Shown here: positions 11,221-22,195 of the stretch, in pieces
Numbering within the stretch: the first letter of the stretch is position 1
Layout of the letters: each line of letters opens with the position of its first letter
DNA from: Polytrichum commune
Lineage: Eukaryota; Streptophyta; Polytrichopsida; Polytrichales; Polytrichaceae
Length of the DNA: 64,000 nt
Reading direction: 5' to 3'
Assembly: GCA_950295325.1 (NCBI GenBank)
Contig: OX485804.1
Location: 21,202,001 to 21,266,000, forward strand
Program-made: the position numbers and the translations under genes
The notes under the pieces: generated by a model
What the model was told of the DNA's origin: nothing
Seen by the model: the letters and a program-made list of their open reading frames with translations, nothing else
Database searches by the model: none

Positions 11221-13250
11221 TGCAACAAAAACGTGTTTAACATAAGAGGTACACTCCCACATCTAAGACACGTTTCATCATTTCTATCATAGGGTCCACC
11301 AATGAAACAATGTTTTTGTCAAGCCTACTTTTGGTACCCCATCACCTTCACCTTTGGCACTATCTTCAACGGTGGACATGTTAACCTTTAAGTGCCCATA
11401 GGAGGCCCATCCAACTAAGAGGTCATTTCATGGCTTGTGGACTTGTTGCATTGCAATTTGCAATTGAATGGGTCGACCTCATGACTTTTTAAAAAGTGCT
11501 TGTACGAGTACCATCACATAACTAAGCACCTAGATGATGGTCTCATTTCAAAGAAAGGGGATGCAATTAAGAAACTATGAATTTATAGTTGCTTGTCAAA
11601 AACTCCACAATACACAAAAAGAGTGTTCTTTATAAATGGGGAATCTTGGAATTACATGAGAATTGTTCTCGCTCAATCCCACATGACGCATCCAAGGAAT
11701 TGAGTAATGGTATGACTTAAGGGTGATGAATCTGACATGTTCCAAACTCTCACCCCAAGAATCACATGAGATGTTCACAACTTGCAATTGAATTATAATG
11801 ATTTGGCGACATCACCTTCAATCCAGGCCTTTGAATCTAATCCATTGGACTCTATTTCGGGCTAGGGAACCTTGATCATAGATGAGTGGCTCCAATCTTG
11901 TGTGGATGCACATGGCAATTCCCCCTCTCCCCTACCCCTAGTCTTGTATCGTCAATCTTATTACTAGGACTACCCTCAAGGGCCCAAAAATTGGTGCACT
12001 CACTTCATGATGAACACACAAAGCCTTCTAACTTACCACATGGAAAAACATGGGTAAGAATGAAACAATGTAGCTTAATCCATCATTGCCCAAGCATGCC
12101 ATGTCTAATGTTCTCACATGTTTTAATCACTTTCTTGGTGAACCCTATTTGAGACTGGTCAAACTCACGTCAACGTCAAACCTTTCACATTGGGGCAACA
12201 TTGGAAAAATGCGATTTTTGAAAGTTTGATGACAACATAAATGATGATTTGATTTATCCATCCTCCATGGGACAACCCATGCCTATCTACTCATGGGACA
12301 ACCTACGAGATGATGGTATTGGGGTTTTACTTAGATTGGATAGATTCCATTTGTTTTCTAATTTGGTTCAAAACCCATCTTCCCATATTATGTAGTATAA
12401 GATACTTGGGAGATTCATCATTTTTTGACCAATGCCCAGTTTCTCTTCTTATTAATCTTAGAAATAGCACTCTGGGTGGCCCCTTCCGGAAGGTTAACGC
12501 TAGATTTTTTGCAAGAAGCCAAAAGATTTTATTAAGGCATTATGGGAGGCATCTCGTCTTCAATGCCTTTCTTTACAAAACGTAGAAAATCATTAAATAT
12601 TATAAATAGTTTAGTATTTCTAGAGTTGCCACAGACATGGCTGAAAAGGCTAGACTAAGAGAATCTCTTGAATTTTGACAAACTCAATTTCATGTAGATC
12701 CACAAAGCGAAGCTACTAAATCCACCATTAAAGATTGTAGGTCTCAACTACAAAATGTATGGGTAGGAAAGAAGATGGGTGTAGGATTTAGTCTAGAACA
12801 AAGTGGATGAAATCCAAAAAACGTCAAATTGAATGAACACCTCAAATGAGAACTTAGGGTTCAAATATAACAGAGGGCTCTCAATTCTAACATAACATAA
12901 TTGGTTCTACCTCAAACTGCACCACATGGCACTCCTCCATTCGACAAAACCCATTCAAATCCAAAGTGAAAATTATGTACATTCCAACCCTAGTACAGAT
13001 GGATTAGAGGGACCTTTGTGGTACACAAGTTGGGTGTTCATAGATGCAAATACATGCTTAGTATTGCGACTACTAATGCCACATGTATTTATGTTTATAT
13101 TATCTTCTTGATATAACATGATGTAGTAAATAAAATTTCAAAGTTTTCATAAATAGAAGAAAAAAAAATGATTCTAAAACTTGGTGAGTTTGGTAGAAAT
13201 TGTGTAGAAGAAAGAAAGAGAACTTTCTATCCTTTGTTGACGAGAACATG
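11221..13250. other. Gene-free AT-rich sequence
   Basis: Only short unconvincing frames occur and no repeat borders were recognised. Confidence 0.4.
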
Positions 13251-13354
13251 CATAACATTATTCAGATCCATAACAATGTTCTGTGGGACTGACAATATTC
13301 CGTGGAATACTATCAGTTCCACAGAACATTGTTATGAATTTGAATGATGTTATG
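13251..13354. repeat. 104-nt near-perfect fold-back hairpin
   Basis: The two halves form one stem of about 49 bp with roughly six mismatches and a tiny apex around ATTCCGTGGAAT. The left arm begins CATAACATTATTC and contains CATAACAATGTTCTGTGG; the right arm ends CCACAGAACATTGTTATG..ATGTTATG. It could be a small fold-back MITE or a transcribed small-RNA precursor. No target duplication is obvious. Confidence 0.8.
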
Positions 13355-13441
13355 TGGTCATTAGCCATCGTCATTCCTCGTCCGGATAGAAGTGGGAGAA
13401 GGGGATGGTAGAAATGTTTTATATTGTCGCACATTGACCAA

Positions 13442-13634
13442 CACTAGAAAAAAAGAAAAAACTTGTCCATTACAACCATTCATTGCGACTTGCCCATTGC
13501 AAGTTGTGATGAGAAATTGCATAAATGAATCATTTTGATTGTCTATCCCAAAACTATAATTAAAAACCTTCGCGTCGAGAGTCATTTTGATTTATTTATG
13601 CATTTTCTTGCCATGGACAAGTTTTCTTCTAGTG
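13442..13634. mobile_element. 193-bp CACTA-type MITE
   Basis: The ends are CACTAGAAAAAAAG.. and, on the other strand, CACTAGAAGAAAACTTGTCC. Both share AACTTGTCCAT a few bases in. A perfect 3-bp target duplication, CAA, flanks the element (13439-13441 and 13635-13637). CACTA ends with 3-bp duplications define the En/Spm superfamily. It is too short to code for a transposase. It ends 13 bp before an LTR-A copy. Confidence 0.85.
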
Positions 13635-13647
13635 CAACTTGGTCCTT

Positions 13648-14404
13648 TATGAGCCCAAAATGAGTGCTCATATTTGTTTTATGTTTAGAATTTAATTAGA
13701 ATTGCAATTGGAGTGTTATTGAAACAATCAAAAGTATAAAAAGAGTGAGGCTTAGTGTGGATTTATGTTTAGGCCTTAAGCCATTTTGTGTGGTTAATTA
13801 GAGGATTAGTGGCATTAGAGAGTGTTTTGATTAGAGGAGTAGTGTTTGATGAGGCAAGGGGAAATGCCTTTGATTTAAATGTTTGAATTAGAACATGTTC
13901 TTGTTGGTTTAGGGGGTAAGGAGTTAGTGGATAGGATAAGGTCCTACTAAGTAGGAGAAGGCTAAGGAGGTTGTGGTTTGGATGCCCTCCCTCCTTCCTT
14001 CCTCCTCTCTCATTCTCTCTCTCTCTCTTGTGTGTGTGTGGGTGGGTGTGTGTGTGTGTGTTGTAGTGTGGTAGAAAATATAGTTGATTAGGGGGAACTT
14101 AGAAATATAGTTGATTAATGTGGGAATTAGGTAGTAGTTAATTAGGATTAGTGAGGTTTGGTTAGATTAATTAGTTAGGGGGTTTGTTAGAGATTAAGTA
14201 GACAAGGGATTACTAGCTGGACTGCCGTAGCTAAGGTTGGATATACTGCTAAGTTGAAGGAAGCCTGGGATTACTAGCTGGACTGCCGCAGCTAAGGTTG
14301 GATATACTGCTAAGTTGAAGGAAGCCTGGTTGATTACTAGCTGGACTACCACAGCTAAGGTTGGATATACTGCTAAGTTGAAGGAAGCCTGGTTAATTAC
14401 CAGG
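13648..14404 (+). mobile_element. LTR-A copy 1, 3'-truncated
   Basis: The segment opens with TATGAGCCCAAAATG and follows the copy at 60810 closely: same AAAAAGAGTGAGGCTT block, same TTAGGCCTTA, then CT- and GT-rich microsatellites. It next carries three ~60-bp units (ATTACTAGCTGGACTGCC.. to ..GAAGCCTGG) in the slot where other copies carry different minisatellites. Similarity stops near 14404, and the CCTCACA terminus is missing. Confidence 0.75.
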
Positions 14405-15531
14405 GTTGTCTATTGTGTCGTGACGGAGGCTAATCCCGACATAATGTCGTGGCGTCACGACACGTATCTGTCACGACATTATGCCGGATGCCGTCTTTAT
14501 CCTGACGAACTTGAATTTTACCGTATTTTTTTGTGTAATTACATTACCCCAATCAGGACACGTAGGATTTACGATGTCCACGTATGGTGCCATGTCAGCA
14601 AAGTAGAGGTAAAGTGGGAAAAAAATTACTAGCGCCCGTCCCCCCCCCCCCCCTTTCCCCCCGCTCCCTACGTTCCCCTCCCCCATCCGGCACCCCATCC
14701 GGCCCTCATCCGGCCTCCATCCGCCCCCCCCCCCCCATCCGAATGTTTGGAGTAGTCTTAAATTAGATGAGTGAAGCTGTACCAAATTTCTTCTCTTTTA
14801 AAATAAGAGATGTTGAGAGATTTGACCATGTGATTCAACTATCTTTGGGCTCATAGTCAACAATTGCCTCAAGTCATCGATTGGTTTGGGCGTACCCAAC
14901 GAATTATACAGTCTTTGGTCCGCCGGAATGAAGCTCATCCTCAAGTTGGCAAGAAGGACAAAACTAGAAGTGATAAATATGTGAAACTCTTCAGTGAATA
15001 TTTACTATGCCAGACATATCAGTAAAATGTTAGTGTAGAAGATGGCTAGCTTTGGAGTCATCAGAGATAGCCATCACAAGATCTTGGAGATCTTTAAATG
15101 ATTAGCAATTTTGTACACAGAGCTTTGTGTAGCGTGACCTTGTATTTTAGGCAAAGAGGATGTTTGGACAATGTTCTGATGATGTTCTCAATAGAGATTA
15201 ATGCTCTATATGGAAATCTATCATGTATCTCAGTGGTCACCATTTGCTTGTGTAATCAGGTGGTAGACAAAGTCAAAATGCAAATGGATTCATTTTTGAA
15301 GGATGGATCGCATGAAGCCACCATCGCAGTAATCCATGCCCTCTTTGTGGCAATCCCACTTACAACTCGGGGGGTGCACCTTTCATTAAAACCTAGAATC
15401 ATGTGCATTCACTGCATACTCTAAAAAAACCCCTATATACAAGTCTTTTTTTGTGAAATGAAGTAATACACATACAATTGCAACAATAAATATACAAGTG
15501 ACAATATGCATACACAAAAAAACATCCATTA
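14405..15531. other. Gene-free sequence with a small palindrome and C-rich tract
   Basis: A 12-bp perfect inverted repeat, CATAATGTCGTG, pairs across 14440-14483. A C-rich low-complexity tract with two poly-C runs occupies 14641-14735. Short frames here have no recognisable domains. Confidence 0.5.
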
Positions 15532-18278
15532 TGTGAGGCCTAAACCTTCACCCTTCAGCGTCCTAGTCCGGGTGAAAGTCTAGGCTCACATGTGAATCGG
15601 TGTGGTTTGTCGTTAACCCCGTGTGATAGAGTCAAGTTCTTCCCCATGTTATAATTTTATCAACTCACAACTTTATTCAAACCCACCTAGTTGTAAGGTG
15701 TCTAGAGACACCCAACCCTTTGATGATTACATTCACCGTGGCCACCCATACCGCTTCACTCCCTAATGTCCCACCCTTCCTAAGATCTAAAAAAACCCTT
15801 TACTCCATCTAACCCTTAAGCCCTTAATAACACCCTTCACCACCTAAGTGGTGGCCGATCCCTTGGTTACCCTAATCATACCCCCTTAAACTAACCCTTC
15901 CTACCTCCTAAATACTGTTGTTCCCCTCGGGAGCCCCTTAATCAAACTTCAGTGCTCACCAGCTGGGCTCAAATCTACATTGTCTACTGGGCCATTGGGC
16001 CCGTCATCGCCCATCATCGGCCTTCAACGGCCGTTACTGGTCACTGTGGGACTGGATTGGCCGCTCTCAACCATCTTCGGAGGTCCCTTCAGGTGGACCG
16101 CCAGCCCAGCGGTAGTCCAACTCGGCCTCCGAGACACCAGCTGCCCATACTCTGCATTCTCCTCGTTCGTCGTGATGCCTCACCCCTTCTGATCAATTCA
16201 CCCTCACTGAGATCGCTGCCCCTCAATCACATTGATACCTCCAATCTGACCTCCCCCCGCGATCCTCGACAGAAGCTCAAATTCAGTCACAGAAAGTGTG
16301 GTTGCCCACGGAATTCCTTCGCTCCGTGCAATTTCTGCTCCGGAGGTAAAAGGAATTGATGCATCCAGGCATTCGGGTCGTTTGAATTAGTCTCTTCCCC
16401 GCATCTATGACCCCCTCTCCGTTCTCTCACAAAGCCGTGCAACATTGGGCATTTCCTCACTGCCCAACACAGGCGTTGGTTGCCTGCTTGCTAATCTTCT
16501 GCCTCCTTGACGAGGATGCCGTCCCGGTGTCGTAATGTAAATACGTACACTATATAGATGTGTACGTATTTAATATTGCATTGTGATTATTGGTCTTGGA
16601 GAAAAATAATAAAGAATAGAAGTAGATTACCTTTTTATTTACTCATAGTTTATTTTAGTTATCATTACCTAAGGATAGAAGTGGATAGAAGTTGCTTACC
16701 TTTTTATTTACTCATAGTTTACTCTTAGTTACCTTTACCAAAGGATAAAAGTGGATAGAAGTGGATAGTTACCTTTATCCTTTTGTTTACTCACAATTTA
16801 CTCTTAGTGTTGCCTTTACTTTACCTTTTTTAGTCTTACTTAGTTTATCTTGAGTTACTTTTTGGACCAATGGGTGATTAGAAGCCATGTGATGAGGATA
16901 AGAGAGAACTTTGTCTCTCGCATGGATAGAGAGAGGTGGTGAAAGAAAGATGTTATGTGATTATTGTGGGAGAGAAGTTGTTGAGAGAGAGAAGTGGATT
17001 CGAAGCTCACGGTGTGAGTGTTTTTTAGAAGAATATGAAATAAAATACGAGGGATTTGTGATTTATGAGAGATCTCACTTGTTGTTTTGGAAGTTAGCAA
17101 TCAAGATTTGTGCTTGTTTGAGTGGAGGGAAGTCTGTTGGTTCTTAAAAGAAGAGCTGAGACTTCGACCGACCATAGAAGACGGACAAATTGAAGAATTG
17201 AAGGCTTCAAGACTCGAGTGTGTGGTTGCTTGTGGCACGTTGTCTTTTTCTTGTGTGTGTGATTCCAAGCCGGTTTTGGAGGCTAGTTGCATTTCATTTC
17301 TACATCGTAATTTGTTTCCTGTGTGACAACGAAGTGGGATTAATGACCCACAAGCTTGTTTGTGACAACGAAGTGGGATTGATCACCCACAAGGTTGTTT
17401 TCTGTCGTTCCCACTGGTGAGGCGCGATTGTTGGTCACCGTGGGTTTGAAATTTTAGGAGCCAATCTTTCGGACGTCAGCTCGTGTTCTGACGTCCTGTT
17501 TTACCCGTCCGAAGCCCGTGGTTTCTTATCACACTACCCTTACCCTTTACCCATATAGAGCCGCAACAGGATAGGTCGACGGGAAAGAGGTTGAAGATTA
17601 GAAGAAATTGAAGACTAGAAGACCAGAAGATTCGACGGGTCCGATAAAATCTAGTTGCAGCCAAAAGCCCAGTGTTTTCCCAAGGCGGAACCCTTTCTAC
17701 CCGATACCGGCACCTTCCCTGACCTCGCTCCCTTTCTTCCAGAGTATGCCTTATCAGATATGCAGTCACACTCCCTCCATTCCCACTGTCAATTTCTGCA
17801 ACCCACCTGGGCTGCTCCCCTGCCCAGCCGCAACCAGTAAAGAAAAACGAGAGAGAAAAAACCAGCGAGCTCCAGCCTTCCGGCTCCGACTGTCACCATT
17901 CCCGACCGCAAAAGGCTAGGGTATAGTCCCTGCCCCCTTAATTCAACCCACAGAGCTACCCAATTCGAACAACACCCTACCTAATTCGAACCACACCCTA
18001 CCTAATTCAAACAACACCCTACCTAATTCGGCCATCATACCAACCCTTCAATCTAGCCTAACTCTCACATCATTAATCTAATTTCCTACTTAACAACTTG
18101 GTCTAATTCTTTAGTAATGCGATTGCTGGACATTCACCCCCAACATTAAGCCTAACCATCAAAATACACTCAATTCTCACTCTTTTTATTTCCTTTTCCT
18201 CAATTAACGATAAATCCACACTCAACCTTAACCCCTTCCCACTTAACACATATGTGGGCACATGCTTTTTGGCTCACA
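15532..18278 (-). mobile_element. LTR-A copy 2 (solo LTR-like), split by element B
   Basis: Read on the minus strand, it starts TGTGAGCC (18278) and ends GGCCTCACA (15532), so it has TG..CA ends with a 6-bp terminal inversion. The flanks are CATTA and CATTC, a 5-bp duplication with one difference. Without the nested element at 16528-17706 the unit is ~1.57 kb, like the other copies. The CACCCGGACTAGGACGC-like block near the LTR end is present. No internal retrotransposon region follows. Confidence 0.82.
16528..17706 (+). mobile_element. Element B copy 1 (TGTCG..CGATA, LTR-like)
   Basis: This 1,179-bp unit begins TGTCGTAATGTAAATACG and ends CTACCCGATA. Its sister at 49653-50998 is the same sequence in reverse complement with ends TGTCG..CGACA. 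Four-base flanks CCGG (16524-16527 and 17707-17710) are identical, consistent with a 4-bp target duplication. A CTATATAG box lies just inside the start. The family may be a solo LTR or a terminal-repeat element without coding capacity. Confidence 0.75.
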
Positions 18279-18361
18279 CATTCATATATAGTCATTAACA
18301 TAAGTATACAAATATACTTTTGAACAATAATCAACCCCTATAATATGTATAACAAAATATC

Positions 18362-18770
18362 CTAGCTTTCATCAACAAAGTCGTTGAAAACTTTTTCATC
18401 TCCCGGATGTAACTCATAAACATTTGATTCACCAATATGTGTCATTGTAGCCAATGCAATTATTGTCTCTAAGTCTACCATCAAATGGTCAGTAAGATCA
18501 TATGTCCACTTGTTGTTAGCCCCTTTTATATACCAACATAAACCAATCTCCACATTTGATGGACGGTCCATCAAGTCAATTGGATCCCTATACTCCACCC
18601 AACGATTACAAAACTTCCTCCGCATCCAATATGAAAACTTATGATATGTAGTATAGTAACAATACCATACAAGTACAATTATTGTATACTTTTTAAAGGC
18701 CTTCCATATATGTACGTAACTATAAATTATAACATGTATACCATATGTATACGTAATACGGCAAGGTCCA
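18362..18770 (-). CDS. Unrecognised open frame, possible exon
   Basis: An open minus-strand frame of about 135 codons runs from a stop near 18772 to a stop at 18362. The first ATG is at 18625, leaving 87 codons. The C-terminal part (residues after WVEYRDPIDLM, then NVEIGLCWYIKG and a final acidic stretch) has balanced composition and reads like a protein segment. I recognise no family. It lies just outside LTR-A copy 2. It may be an exon or a remnant of a mobile-element gene. I cannot assign a function. Confidence 0.35.
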
Positions 18771-18994
18771 AATCAATACCCCTCTTGTGCACTCACGTAT
18801 ACTCGTACATGTTTAGTATAGTGCACCCCCCGAGACTTACAACATCCAACTTGCGAGATTATATCCTTTTTGCAACTTTCAAGAACTATCTTCCAGGTTG
18901 TCAGGGGTGCATCAAATATGTTAGCATGGGGTATCTGTAGGAAATAATCATATGATGTTTTGTTTTTGTTGAAAACATTCTAGATTAACCTATG

Positions 18995-19685
18995 TTGGAC
19001 TTAACTAGATGCACGTCTATTGATCAAGCTGTTTGTACTTTTGGGGACACCTATGCCAAATGCCAAGTTAGCACGGCGTCGGTATAGAACTGAAGTCATT
19101 TGTGAGGCGCTTCAAGCACTTGATGCAACTGGTATGACCTCATCCTTCGATTGTTTTGATGTTCTCCTCCAGCAGTTGTAACTTCAAATATTTTGACATA
19201 ACATGTATCCTATGCATAGAGTTCAATGTAATAAGGATTTTTCACCAATTAAGTGTGTTTGATCTCAACCAGTAGTGTTTTTGCAACTGTAACTTCCACT
19301 TCAAAGATGCCACAACCACACGAAATTATCTTGGGGGTTCGAAGCATCTCGATTAATACGAGGTTCTAAATTTGCAATCTCTGTACCTATATAAATGGTC
19401 CATAATATGGAGATTTTGTCTGGTGGTTTAGACTTGTCCCCAACAAGCGTCAACAACCTTCTATTGCCAACAATACAAAATCTCCTGAAAGACGTGGAGG
19501 CCCTGGACCCAACACACAAGGAGGCGCTTGAAGGTATTATGAAAGAACAAGGAGGCATTCAGATTGCAGAGGTTATTACCAAGGTAGTAGCTAGGGAGTT
19601 CAATGGGAAGCTTGTTTGGAGAGGGTGGTTAGTTAAAGGACCCAGGGTACCTGAAAAGGTCGAGCTCAGAGTTGCCTGTCATTGA
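18995..19685 (+). pseudogene. C-terminal remnant of a LisH/HEAT-repeat (RELCH-like) gene
   Basis: Two plus-strand exon-like blocks match the end of plant LisH/HEAT-repeat proteins related to animal RELCH. Block one, about 18998-19129, reads LLGTPMPNAKLARRR, then TEVICEALQALDATG, and ends at a GTATGACC donor. Block two, about 19411-19685, reads LLPTIQNLLKDVEALDPTHK followed by EALEGIMKEQGG. From memory of the family, these blocks are adjacent near the C-terminus of the full protein, which is over 1,000 residues. Nothing upstream encodes the LisH domain, coiled coil or the other HEAT repeats. The tail after IMKEQ diverges from the family. I call it a gene fragment, not a working gene. Confidence 0.7.
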
Positions 19686-20809
19686 GACTCCTCAAGTGCC
19701 ACCACCACCCCCTCCAGAGGAAAGTGGGTTGAACTGAATGATGAGATGGGGGAGGTCATAAGGATAGATAAAACTGTTGATATTATACCTTATTTACCAT
19801 TTACTTGTGTGCTTATTATTTGTAGAGTTTTAGATGTATTGCAATGTGGTGATTAGATAAACTGTCTAGGTATCTTTCATTAGGTTTTGAAACCCTCAGA
19901 TCTAGGTCGTTGAAGGTCATCACGTTGATAAGCACATATTGCAAATAAACCAAGGATGGTATGGTTGGTTGTTTTCATGGAAAACAGTCAACCCTTTTTA
20001 TTATGTTGTTGACTATCATTCTTTGAAATCAGTATTGTCATGTTGAGAGAGCATGCAATACGACTCACTTTTTTGTCTTTTATTTGTATTTGTCCTATTT
20101 GCTTCACAGTAAGTCCTTCCCAAATGGATGCACTTCCCAAATATTGACCTACAAGTTTTAAAAGACCAAAGTTCATTTATTCTCTTGTTGAAACTGGGAC
20201 CGAGGGAGATGAGATTGTACATGGAGTGTATGAGGAGCTCAAATTGGTATAACACCCCTTCAAAGTTTATGACATTCAAAAGGTTCAGGTTAGATATACC
20301 TGGAGGTTGAGCAATCAGAGTGACACCAACTCAATGATTTTTGAAGATTGAACAACCAGACTGTTTTCTTTGTTTAGATTTCTCACTGTCTATTGTGGCA
20401 ATGATAAAATGAAGTCGTGTAGTTTTGGTGGTCAATTTTTAGCCAAACTTTCAAGACAATATTCTTCGGCATCTTGATATTAGAGTAGCTGGTTATAAAG
20501 ATGAAAGTCTCTAAAAGCTCAAAGACCTTGTGTATCCATACTTGTGTTGTGGTTGATTCCCACACACACACTTAGTACTCACAAATTAATCCCACTTGTA
20601 GGGACAAATGAAACTGAAGAACCCGCAACAAAAAAATTTGGCTCATATAGAGCGATGGAGTAGTGATAAATAATGGTCTACCCCCACAATATCCTTACAT
20701 TGACCGGATTCCGGATCCAATAATAGTGGACATACATGATGCATCAACCTACCAAAGGCCTATGATATCTCTTACAAGCCTATATACCAATATATCTAGA
20801 AGGGGGGGG
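19686..20809. other. Gene-free sequence
   Basis: Short frames only. A poly-G run lies at about 20801-20813. No repeat borders were recognised. Confidence 0.4.
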
Positions 20810-22195
20810 GGGGACAAGAAGGTCAAGTTATCCAACCTCCAATATCTCCCTCCACATATTACAACTAATTACTCATGTAAGTTGTAGGATGTCAAATTAA
20901 TCCATGCATCCGGTATCTCATGTAGGCCATTCGACCCATTCAAGTGCAACATGTCAAAAAGATCAAGATACCAAAGGCCTCTAGTATCTACTTTAGGCCT
21001 TTCAACCCAATTGAAACCAACAAGGTCAAGGAAGTTGAGTTTCACAATGTCCCCTTGAATCTCATTTGAGCCTTTACACTCATTTTAATATAATGGAGCC
21101 AAGGAGGTTAAGTTAACTCAATGCCTCGTGTATGTTTTGTAAGCCTTGACATCTCATAAGTTGCGCCTAGTCCAAAAGATCATGTTGCCCACAACCTCTA
21201 ATATTTCTTTCCAACTATTACCCAACACTTCAACGTTTTCAAGCCTACACAACCATTCATTTTGATTGAGGGCACTAAAGCCAAGTAACCAAATTTCTCC
21301 AATATCGAGTCAAGCGTTTCCTTCTATTTAAATGGAGGGACGTCATAGATGAGAAGATACCCAACGTCTCCGGTATCTCCTTCAAACCTCTACATTCATT
21401 TAAGTTGAGGGAGGTCAAAGAGGTCAAGTTACCCAAAGCCTCCGGTATCTCCTTCAAGGCTCGACACCCATTCAAGTTAAGGGACATCAAGGCGGTCAAG
21501 TTACCCAGCGTCTCCGGTATCTCCTCCAACCCTCTACAACGACTTAAATTGAAGGAGGTCAAGGATGTCAAGTTACCCAACGACTCGGGTATTTTCTTCA
21601 AGCCTGTACACCCACTTAACTTAAGAGAAGTCATGGAGGTCAAGTTACCCAACGCCTCCGGTATCTCCTTCAAGCCTCGACACCCACTTAAGTCAAGGGA
21701 GGTCAAGTAGGTCAGGTTACCCAACGCCTCCGGTATCTCCTTCAAGCCTCGACACCCACTTAACTTAAGGGAAGTCAAGGAGGTCAAGTTACCCAACGCC
21801 TCCGGTATCTCCTTCATGTCTCGACACCCACTTAAGTCAAGGGAGGTCAAGGACGTCAAGTTACCCAACGCCTCCGGTATCTCCTTCAAGCCTCTACACC
21901 AACTTAAGTCAAGGGAGGTCAAGAAGGTCAAGTCACCAAACACTTCCGGTATCTCCTTCAATCCTCGACACCCACTTAAGCCCATGGAGGTCAAGGAGGT
22001 CAAGTTACCCAATGCCTCCGGTATCTCCTTCAAGCCCAGACACCGACTTAAGTCAAGGGAGGTCAAGGAGGTCAAGTTACCCAATGCCTCCGGTATCTTT
22101 GTCAAGTCTCGACACCCACTCAACTTAAGGCAAGTCAAGGAGGTCAACTTACCCAACGACTCCGGTATTTTCTTCAAGCCTCCACACCCACTTAA
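20810..22195 (-). pseudogene. 3' part of the NLR LRR array, cut off by insertion
   Basis: Read on the minus strand, this continues the LRR array of the receptor gene at 27165-31178. From 22195 to about 21275 there are 12-13 repeats of 24 residues with consensus LTSLxLSGCRGLKEIPEALG, each encoded by a 72-bp DNA repeat. The array then decays: frameshifts and stops break it, though LRR-like pieces such as LNGSNGLHEIPDAWINLTS are still readable near 20900. It has no start codon or promoter of its own. It is separated from the rest of the gene only by the 4,969-bp composite element. It is therefore the stranded C-terminal half, and its decay suggests it has lost selection. Confidence 0.85.

Noticed and set aside
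14641-14735. A proline-rich gene on a C-rich tract
   Set aside because: Poly-C and CCATCCGG-like low complexity produce open frames in several phases on both strands.
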